This document shows positions 13,187-18,806 of a stretch of DNA of 18,806 bases, one piece after another. Numbering within the stretch: the first letter of the stretch is position 1; every line of letters starts with the position of its first letter. The position numbers were made by a program, and so were the translations under genes. The notes below the pieces were generated by a model. The model was not told where the DNA came from and did not search any database. It worked only from the letters and a program-made list of their open reading frames with translations. The stretch is from Acidobacteriaceae bacterium. GTDB taxonomy: Bacteria > Acidobacteriota > Terriglobia > Terriglobales > Acidobacteriaceae. The stretch spans positions 22,177 to 40,982 of the forward strand of contig PLYW01000162.1 in NCBI GenBank assembly GCA_003151875.1, read 5' to 3'.

Positions 13187-14404
13187 CTACTGGTCCACCT
13201 GCACCACATCGTAAAGCGCCCCGGTGAATACGACCTGCGTTTTCTGGGGCGCGTCGGTAGTGGTGTCGTAAATCACCTGGAATCCTCCCTCGATCACATA
13301 TACCGTGTTTCGGCCGGCAATCGCCAGCATGCCGGTCACGGCCCCTCTTGGGGGCAACGGCGCATCAGCTGTGTTGTTGGCGACATCCACCACCGACAGA
13401 CACCCCGTGGCCTGATTCAAGCAGGTCTTGGCGCCAATGTAGAGCTTGTTGTTGGCCGCCAGGGCCATGGTGCTGTGATAACCGTCGCCGATGGCCACTG
13501 AGTTAGCGGTCACCCGCGCCATGGTGCTGACAGTCACTGCGTCGTAGGTCCCGGCAGGGCCGGGATTTCCGGCTACGTACAAGGTCCCATTGTTGAGCAG
13601 GCCAACGCTGGCGCCACCCACCGGCACGGTCGCCTTGATGGTTTGCGATGGAATGTCGAGCGGCTGTACCGATGCCCCCGCACTCGATCCGCACTCCGCC
13701 CCGCAGCTGATCACATAAGCGGTATTGCTGTCGCTGTTGAAGAACGCGTTCACCGGCCTGGCGAACCCAGGAATCTCCACCGCCTTGGGCGTAGTGGCGT
13801 TCAAGTCGATCAGGAAAACCGAGTCCGAATCGTCAGCGAATACCAGCAGAAACTGCCCGCTTGGACTGAGGGCAATATAGCGGGCTGAAGGGACGGCATA
13901 GGAGGTAGTCAGGCTGAACGAGGAGATCGTGGCGACCTCGACCGCGCCGGGCCGCACGCCCATGATCGGCGCGTTCCGCACCGGTGCGTATACTTTCGTA
14001 CTGTCCGTGGAGAACAGCGCCATATCGGCAAAATCAGGAAGAGTCACGCTGCCGCTCACCGCCTCGGTGGCGTTATCGACGAATTCGAGTTGATGAGCAT
14101 CCTGCTCATAAACCAGGGTTGTGGTGCGGTTGGGGCTTTCCACCTCAAAGGTCAACGAGCCTGCCACCGTTATCGTCACAGGAACACCGGGCACCAGTTG
14201 ACCGAATTGGTCGATGGTCTGCGCGGTCAACGGCGTGGTGTCGTTTTGGGTATCCATTATCTGCAAGTTGCCCGAATAAGTGTTGCTGATAAAGGCGCGA
14301 TGCTTCACCACGCTGGGCGGTGCGGTCGAACTCCCGCCGCCGCCGCAAGACGTAATGGAAACCACGATGAGTAAGGTGAGGACGAGGATTGCAAGCCGCT
14401 TCAA
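13187..14404 (-). CDS. YVTN/beta-propeller-like lipoprotein
   Basis: The 405-residue protein starts with TTG at 14404, reading KRLAILVLTLLIVVSITSC after the first residue. This is a canonical lipoprotein signal with basic n-region, hydrophobic core and lipobox ITSC, lipidation site C20. A GGGGSS linker follows. The rest contains repeated beta-strand units of the YVTN/NHL propeller type (RHAFISNTYSGNLQIMD, ARYIALSPSGQFLLVFAD, NTAYVISC, GTLYVAGN, NKLYIGAK, NTVYVIEGG). Such propellers usually mediate binding at the cell surface or periplasm; no catalytic site is visible. GGGG lies 7 nt before the TTG as a weak ribosome site. An extended -10 promoter is seen upstream. It is divergent from the methionine gene and convergent with the acylase. 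Its normal lipobox contrasts with the odd one in the LamG protein. Confidence 0.83.
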   Translation of the reverse strand: MKRLAILVLTLLIVVSITSCGGGGSSTAPPSVVKHRAFISNTYSGNLQIMDTQNDTTPLTAQTIDQFGQLVPGVPVTITVAGSLTFEVESPNRTTTLVYEQDAHQLEFVDNATEAVSGSVTLPDFADMALFSTDSTKVYAPVRNAPIMGVRPGAVEVATISSFSLTTSYAVPSARYIALSPSGQFLLVFADDSDSVFLIDLNATTPKAVEIPGFARPVNAFFNSDSNTAYVISCGAECGSSAGASVQPLDIPSQTIKATVPVGGASVGLLNNGTLYVAGNPGPAGTYDAVTVSTMARVTANSVAIGDGYHSTMALAANNKLYIGAKTCLNQATGCLSVVDVANNTADAPLPPRGAVTGMLAIAGRNTVYVIEGGFQVIYDTTTDAPQKTQVVFTGALYDVVQVDQ

Positions 14405-14457
14405 GGGTTTACCCCGGACGTTGTGACGAATTGCGATGATATGTTGGAATTCGCTGA

Positions 14458-14466
14458 ATTATAACA
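14458..14466 (-). promoter_or_regulatory. Extended -10 promoter for the YVTN-like lipoprotein
   Basis: On the minus strand the sequence reads TGTTATAAT: a perfect TATAAT with TGn extension, about 54 bp before the TTG start. A weak -35 (TTCGGT, 14482-14487) lies 18 bp upstream. Predicted start of transcription is near 14451. Confidence 0.55.
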
Positions 14467-14563
14467 GAGCGCGGCCTGACTACCGAATGCTCCGGCGATG
14501 GCGAATTCGCGCCATTTGCGATAAAGTTCAAGCAAGCTTGGCATTTCAGCCTCCACCATCTCC

Positions 14564-16417
14564 ATGACTACGGACCTCATCTCGCGTTTGCAGAAGGGTG
14601 CTGTCTTATGTGACGGCGCCATGGGCACCCTGCTGTATTCCAAAGGGATTTTCATCAACCGCTGCTACGACGAGCTCAACCTCTCGCAGCCCGATCTGAT
14701 TCGCGGGATCCATCAGGAATACCTCCAGGCCGGGGCCGACATCATTGAAACAAACACCTTTGGCGCCAATTCGTTTCGCTTGTCCAAGCATGGATGTGTG
14801 GACAAGCTGGCCGATGTCAATCGCCTGGGCGTGCGCTTGGCGCGGGAGGCGGCCAAGAGTTTCGACGCCCTGGTGGCCGGCGCCGTCGGACCGCTGGGAG
14901 TCCGTATCGAGCCGCTGGGCAAGATCTCGCTGCAGGAAGCCCGGGCGGCCTTTCACGAGCAGATTGCAGCCCTGAACGAAGAAGGCGTCGATCTGGTCAT
15001 ACTGGAAACCTTCGGATACCTGGAAGAGCTGCATCAGGCCATTCTGGCGGCTCGCGATGTCAATCCGAAGTTGCCGGTGGTGGCGCAAGTCACCATCGAC
15101 GAAGAGGGCAACTGCCTGGATGGATCGGCCCCCGAGCACTATGCTCCGCAAATTGAAGCCTGGGGCGCCGATGTCGTGGGCTGCAACTGTAGCGTCGGTC
15201 CGGTGGCCATGTTGGACGCGATGGAGCGGGTACGCGCCGTCACTACCGCGCCGCTCTCGGCCCAACCCAACGCCGGCATGCCGCGCTCGGTGGAGGGCCG
15301 CAACATCTATCTCTGCTCGCCCGAGTACATGGCGGAATACGCCCGCAGGTTTGTGGATGTCGGAGTGCGCCTCATCGGCGGTTGCTGCGGCACCACGCCC
15401 GATCACATCCACGTCATGAAAACCTTCCTGCGCGCGGTCTCCGGCGGTGCTACCGCGCGAAAGGCGGCTCCGGCCCCCAAGGCCCAGCCCGTCGAAGTGC
15501 CGCCGCTCCGCGAACGTTCGCAGATGGGCCGCAAGATCGCCGACGGCGAGTTCATCACCATGGTGGAGATCGTTCCGCCGAGAGGCACCGACGGAAGCCG
15601 GGAGATCGAAGGCGCGCGCTTCCTGAAATCGGTTGGCGTGGACGGCGTCAATATTCCTGACAGCCCTCGCGCTTCGGCTCGCATGAGTAACCAGGCGCTC
15701 TGCTTGCTGGTGCAGCAGCAGGTCGGGATCGAGGCCATCCTGCACTACACCTGCCGTGACCGCAACGTGCTGGGGATCCAGTCGGACTTGCTGGGCGCCA
15801 GCGCCATCGGCATCCGCAACTTGATCTGCATCACCGGCGATCCGCCGAAGATGGGCGACTACCCCGACGCCACGGCGGTCTTCGATGTGGACGCCATCGG
15901 TCTGGTCAACATCGTCCACAACCTGAACCGCGGGCTCGACATCGGCGGCAACCCCACGGGCGCCTCAACCAAGTTCGTCATTGCCGTGGGCGCCAATCCC
16001 GGCAGCCCCAACATTGACGAGGAAATCCGCCGCTTTGAATACAAAGTTGAGGCCGGAGCGGAATTGGCCGTCACTCAGCCGGTGTTCGATGTCCGCCTGC
16101 TGGAAGAGTTCCTCCGCCGCATCGAGCACTGCCGCATTCCGGTAGTGGCGGGCATCTGGCCGCTCACCAGCACCCGCAATGCCGAGTTCATGAAGAATGA
16201 GCTGCGGGTTTCCATCCCTGATGAGATCTTCGCGCGCATGGCGAAGGCGACCACCGTCGACGCCGCCCGCGCCGAAGGCGTGGCCATTGCTCGCGACATG
16301 CTTGCCGCCGTCCGGCACATGGTGCAGGGTGCACAGATTGCGGCGCCCTTCGGACGCTACTCCTGCGCCGTGGATGTGCTGGAGGCGCTGGGTACGGGAA
16401 AACGCGCCGCGGTGTAA
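14564..16417 (+). CDS. Bifunctional homocysteine S-methyltransferase / methylenetetrahydrofolate reductase
   Basis: The 617-residue fusion has two domains. Residues about 5-290 are the homocysteine S-methyltransferase barrel: CDGAMGTLLYSKG (16-28), ETNTFGANS (62-70), and the zinc ligands C209 in GCNCSVGP and C274/C275 in GGCCGTTP. After an Ala/Pro-rich linker (about 293-315), residues 323-600 are a MetF-type FAD-dependent methylenetetrahydrofolate reductase (FITMVEIVPPRGTD, HYTCRDRN, ICITGDPPKMGDYP, TQPVFDVRLLEEF). Together they would reduce methylene-THF to methyl-THF and methylate homocysteine to methionine in the cytosol, as in the YitJ-type fusion. No Shine-Dalgarno precedes the ATG at 14564, which begins the conserved domain directly. 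It is divergent from the lipoprotein gene and probably monocistronic. No SAM or cobalamin riboswitch was recognised upstream. Confidence 0.93.
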   Translation: MTTDLISRLQKGAVLCDGAMGTLLYSKGIFINRCYDELNLSQPDLIRGIHQEYLQAGADIIETNTFGANSFRLSKHGCVDKLADVNRLGVRLAREAAKSFDALVAGAVGPLGVRIEPLGKISLQEARAAFHEQIAALNEEGVDLVILETFGYLEELHQAILAARDVNPKLPVVAQVTIDEEGNCLDGSAPEHYAPQIEAWGADVVGCNCSVGPVAMLDAMERVRAVTTAPLSAQPNAGMPRSVEGRNIYLCSPEYMAEYARRFVDVGVRLIGGCCGTTPDHIHVMKTFLRAVSGGATARKAAPAPKAQPVEVPPLRERSQMGRKIADGEFITMVEIVPPRGTDGSREIEGARFLKSVGVDGVNIPDSPRASARMSNQALCLLVQQQVGIEAILHYTCRDRNVLGIQSDLLGASAIGIRNLICITGDPPKMGDYPDATAVFDVDAIGLVNIVHNLNRGLDIGGNPTGASTKFVIAVGANPGSPNIDEEIRRFEYKVEAGAELAVTQPVFDVRLLEEFLRRIEHCRIPVVAGIWPLTSTRNAEFMKNELRVSIPDEIFARMAKATTVDAARAEGVAIARDMLAAVRHMVQGAQIAAPFGRYSCAVDVLEALGTGKRAAV

Positions 16418-16660
16418 GAATCGTCGCGATTTCGCATCTCCGCTGGACAGCTCCATCCCATCAACGCCGGTGCCGTTCCTTTTGCCCGCCGCCTGACGTG
16501 CAAACGCGCGCTGTGAGTAAAGCTGCAAGCGCCAATGCGCCAGTCCCGCCTTGCGGGTAGGCATCATCTCACGAGCCGAGTGCCCCGGGCACGGCACAAA
16601 AGCGGCGCCAGAACAGAAACTTGTGTCGTCCCCGGGGGACTCAATCTCTTTTCCACTTCA

Positions 16661-16736
16661 CCCACCGTTCAACTACCCCAACCCGCGCAACATCGGCGCG
16701 GGCCGGGGACCCCGGTGAAACGGTGGGCTTTCGTTT
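16661..16736 (+). terminator. Nested hairpin followed by a T-rich stretch
   Basis: CCCACCGTT (16661-16669) pairs with AACGGTGGG (16719-16727). Inside is CCCGCGC/GCGCGGG (16682-16688, 16696-16702), and then CTTTCGTTT follows. It could terminate transcription about 240 bp after the methionine gene. The U-tract is interrupted, so it may instead be a structured repeat. Confidence 0.35.
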
Positions 16737-16796
16737 ATCGCGCCCGAGGCGCTCGGGTTGCGCCGGTTTCGCCTAGCAGACCAACTCCCCCAGGCA

Positions 16797-16812
16797 GAAA
16801 AGCAGGTCCCTC
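16797..16812 (+). repeat. Second copy of a 16-mer also found in the acylase insert
   Basis: GAAAAGCAGGTCCCTC is identical to 10978-10993. In both places a CGCTCG-rich stretch follows. It supports the view that the acylase insert begins with a dispersed intergenic repeat. Confidence 0.6.
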
Positions 16813-16966
16813 CGCTCGCCCGCCGGGGCGGGCTCGGTCAGGATGGCAAATCCATACTGAATGAGAAATCGATACTGAGAAAATATTTCCCGCTGAAGTT
16901 CGATTGTCCAAATTTTTACGTTCGGCGAAACCATTCTGCACTAGAATTAACCCGTGGAGTTTGAGC

Positions 16967-17206
16967 TTGCCTAAATTCGAAGAGTCTCTCCAACGGCTGG
17001 AAAAAATCGTGACCGAACTCGAGAAGGGCGACGTCTCGCTCGATCACGCGCTGGAGCTTTTTGATGAGGGCATGAAACTCTCCAGTTCCTGCCGCAAGGA
17101 ACTGGAGGAAGCCGAAGGCAAAGTGGAAATCCTGCTGAAGCGAAGCGGCAAGCTGCATCCGGAAGCCTTCGAACCCGCGAGCCAACCGGGCGACGCTGCA
17201 AAATAG
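16967..17206 (+). CDS. xseB: Exodeoxyribonuclease VII small subunit
   Basis: The 80-residue protein is an XseB: PKFEESLQRLEKIVTELEKGDVSLDHALELFDEGMKLSSSCRKELEEAEGKVEILL, two long helices forming the helical hairpin that binds the large subunit XseA. The complex degrades single-stranded DNA to oligonucleotides in the cytosol. I chose TTG 16967 because GGAG lies 7 nt upstream and the protein then begins exactly where the family does. TTG 16961 is too close to the GGAG, and TTG 16904 would add 21 unrelated residues. The last 15 residues are a variable tail. xseA is not in the window. A receiver-like gene follows 108 bp later in the same direction. Confidence 0.92.
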   Translation: MPKFEESLQRLEKIVTELEKGDVSLDHALELFDEGMKLSSSCRKELEEAEGKVEILLKRSGKLHPEAFEPASQPGDAAK

Positions 17207-17314
17207 CTGCCGCCCATGAATGCCAACATTGTGTCCCGCTGCAGTTAGTGTGGGGTGCTTGTTCTTATTGGATGGCAACCGCTGTCCCTTCTACCACTCG
17301 AAAAGGGGTTTGCC

Positions 17315-17692
17315 ATGCGGCCAATCAATGTTGTTCTCGCTCACCACGATGCAGTTGCGGCCGACCGCCTGGCTGCGTCCCTCGGTAAACAATTCCGCAA
17401 CCTCGCCATTGCAAAATCTGCCGGCGAAATTGCTCCCGCGGTGGCGCGTTTTCGGGCGCCATTCGCGGTCGTGGACTTGGAGCTGGTTGACCTCCCCAGC
17501 CTGAGGTCTCTCTGCTCGCAGTTTCCCGCAACTGCTTTCGTGTGCATCCATCGTCTGGCGGACGATCGCATGTGGTCCGAGGCCTTGGCCATGGGCGCGG
17601 TGGATTGCTGTCACGCCAACGACTTGCAGGGCATTCTGCTGGCCTCGGAGCGCTACGTGGTGCTCTCCCGTTCGCAGTCCGCGGCGGCGTGA
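17315..17692 (+). CDS. Degenerate receiver-domain-like protein
   Basis: Counting from ATG 17315 (AGGGG 8 nt upstream) the product has 125 residues and looks like a stand-alone response regulator receiver domain. RPINVVLAHHDAVAADRLAASL matches beta-1/alpha-1 with part of the acidic pocket. FAVVDLELVDLPSL carries an Asp at the phosphoacceptor position (about D54). AFVCIHRLADDRMWSEALAMGAVDCC matches beta-4 to beta-5. The switch Thr/Ser is not evident, and the conserved Lys of the KP motif appears replaced (CHANDL). One acidic pocket residue is His. It may therefore be a pseudo-receiver, not phosphorylated in the normal way. There is no output domain and no kinase nearby. It is convergent with the argD-like gene, with 11 bp between stop codons and no terminator visible. 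An upstream GTG/ATG start at 17255 is less likely. Confidence 0.65.
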   Translation: MRPINVVLAHHDAVAADRLAASLGKQFRNLAIAKSAGEIAPAVARFRAPFAVVDLELVDLPSLRSLCSQFPATAFVCIHRLADDRMWSEALAMGAVDCCHANDLQGILLASERYVVLSRSQSAAA

Positions 17693-17703
17693 GATCGTGA
17701 GTA

Positions 17704-18806
17704 CTACCTTTTAGCGCTCTTCGCCGCTCTCGCCGCGGCTTTCTGTTGCTTTTGCGCATCCGCCAGCAGCTTGCGCAAAATCCGCATTCCGCTGTCCACG
17801 TGCTTCTCCTGCAGCAGGAAGGGCGGCAAAAAGCGCAACACAGTGTCCTGGGTGACGTTGATCAGCAGACCTTTGGCGAGCGCACCTTCCAGGATCGGCT
17901 TGCCGGGGACAGTCAACTGCAGCGCCTGAATCGCACCCACCCCGCGGACTTCTACCGCGATGTCAAACTTGTTCACCAGCTCGCGCAGCTTCTGTGAGAA
18001 GTATCCTCCGACGCGACGCACCTGCTCCAGCAGATTTTCGTCCTCCAGGATCGCGAGATACTCCAGCGCAACGCGACAGGTCAGCGGGCCGCCGCCGAAA
18101 GTTGTCCCGTGCTTGCCGGGAGTGATGTGCTGCGCGAAGCGCTGATTGGCGAGAAACGCGCCCAGCGGCAGCCCGGCGGCGATGGGCTTGGCAATGCAAA
18201 CCACGTCAGGCACCACGCCGAAGTGCTGGAAGGCGAAGAGCTGCCCGGTACGCCCGAGTCCGCACTGAATCTCGTCGAAGATGAGCGCGGCCTGGTGCTG
18301 GTCAGCCAACTGGCGGCACGCCTGTAGAAATTCGGACGACGATTCCTGGATGCCACCCTCGCCCTGGATGGGCTCCAGCACGATGCCGCAAACCTTGTCG
18401 TCCATGGCATTGCGCAACGCTTCCACATCGTTGCGCGGCACGAAGCGCACGCCTTCCAGCATGGGATCGAAGTCCTGGCGATACTTTGCCTGGCCGGTGA
18501 GCGCGAGCGCGCCCATGGTGCGTCCGTGAAAGGAATTCTCCAGCGCGACGACGATGCACTTTTCCGGGCCTCCCGTGGCGTGGCCGGCAGCGCGCACCAT
18601 CTTCAACGCGCCTTCAATCGCCTCGGTGCCGCTGTTGGAGAAAAAGGCGCGATCCAATCCCGATGCGGTGCATAACTTTTCCGCCAGCAAGCCCTGGTAC
18701 TGGTTGTAGTAAAGGTTGGAAACGTGGATGACCTTCGCTGCCTGCTCGCGAATGGCCTTCACGATGCGCGGGTGCGCATGGCCGAGCGCATTAACGCCCA
18801 GCCCGG
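17704..18806 (-). CDS. argD: Acetylornithine/succinyldiaminopimelate-type aminotransferase, N-terminus cut
   Basis: The minus frame is open to the right edge, so the N-terminus is missing; 366 residues are visible, against about 400 for the family. The visible start PGLGVNALGHAHPRIVKAI is a normal internal segment. Class III aminotransferase features follow: HVSNLYYNQ, FFSNSGTEAIEGALKMVR (PLP phosphate binding), FHGRTMGALALTGQAKYR, LEPIQGEGGI, LIFDEIQCGLGRTG with the PLP-pairing Asp, and the PLP lysine in CIAKPIAAGLPLGA. HGTTFGGGPLTC and GLLINVTQDTVLRFLPP complete it. It transfers the amino group from glutamate in arginine (and often lysine) synthesis. The tail is extended by an Ala/Lys-rich stretch of about 20 residues. 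A close relative such as ornithine or GABA aminotransferase is less likely given these motifs. Its stop is 11 bp from the convergent receiver-like gene. Confidence 0.9.
   Translation of the reverse strand, partial: GLGVNALGHAHPRIVKAIREQAAKVIHVSNLYYNQYQGLLAEKLCTASGLDRAFFSNSGTEAIEGALKMVRAAGHATGGPEKCIVVALENSFHGRTMGALALTGQAKYRQDFDPMLEGVRFVPRNDVEALRNAMDDKVCGIVLEPIQGEGGIQESSSEFLQACRQLADQHQAALIFDEIQCGLGRTGQLFAFQHFGVVPDVVCIAKPIAAGLPLGAFLANQRFAQHITPGKHGTTFGGGPLTCRVALEYLAILEDENLLEQVRRVGGYFSQKLRELVNKFDIAVEVRGVGAIQALQLTVPGKPILEGALAKGLLINVTQDTVLRFLPPFLLQEKHVDSGMRILRKLLADAQKQQKAAARAAKSAKR

Larger units (their letters stand above)
16418..16966. other. 549-bp palindrome-rich intergenic region
   Basis: No convincing gene lies here. 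The stretch contains many short palindromes: CCCGC/GCGGG (16545-16557), GTGCCC/GGGCAC (16580-16592), GTCCCC/GGGGAC (16628-16640), a larger nested hairpin (16661-16727), CCGGGG/CCCCGG (16703-16715), and the dispersed 16-mer at 16797-16812. Near the right end the sequence turns AT-rich and holds a possible -10 (TAGAAT, 16942-16947) for xseB. It looks like accumulated repeats plus a promoter. Confidence 0.55.

Noticed and set aside
14401..14658. 85-codon minus-strand frame between divergent genes
   Set aside because: It overlaps the start of the methionine gene and the promoter of the lipoprotein gene and has no recognisable product.
14606..15919. Long open minus-strand frame (437 codons)
   Set aside because: It lies opposite the clearly coding methionine gene, is His/Asp/Val rich without family resemblance, and is the usual GC-rich antisense shadow.

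Overview
The window is GC-rich bacterial chromosome with ordinary housekeeping and accessory genes, frequent non-ATG starts and many short palindromic repeats between genes. Gene content (a large DUF3604 protein, membrane-anchored penicillin acylase-type hydrolase, bifunctional homocysteine methyltransferase/MTHFR, YVTN-like lipoprotein) and the style of the repeats suggest an acidobacterium of the Terriglobia type. That placement is inference; there is no rRNA or marker gene here to prove it. No tRNA, rRNA, CRISPR array or prophage module was seen.

Left part (1-6820, all minus strand): a DUF3604 protein cut by the left edge; a 144-bp miniature transposon-like element with an 8-bp target duplication; a Fur-family repressor with a dyad in its leader; a MerA/RclA-like flavin disulfide reductase preceded closely by a DUF4126 membrane protein; a DUF1697 protein; and a class V PLP-dependent aminotransferase-fold enzyme. 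Small hairpin repeats sit in the gaps.

Middle part (7222-9945, plus strand): a tight four-gene operon, the most unusual content of the window. It encodes an Lgt-like integral membrane protein (prolipoprotein diacylglyceryl transferase fold, Cys-substituted motif), a LamG-type secreted protein whose N-terminal hydrophobic segment ends in a lipobox-like FKGC, a small helical protein with a Cys/Pro-rich tail, and an LspA-like protein (signal peptidase II fold with both catalytic Asp). The two ends of the lipoprotein maturation pathway flank one candidate substrate and one unknown partner. I propose a dedicated lipoprotein-maturation or membrane-display cassette.

Right part (10168-18806): a penicillin acylase/Ntn-hydrolase gene carries about 450 bp of repeat DNA in frame, just before the self-cleavage serine. 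It is followed by a G-rich heptamer inverted repeat between convergent genes, a YVTN-like lipoprotein, a divergent homocysteine S-methyltransferase/MTHFR fusion (methionine synthesis), a palindrome-rich gap, xseB (exonuclease VII small subunit, TTG start), a degenerate receiver-domain protein, and an ArgD-type aminotransferase cut by the right edge.
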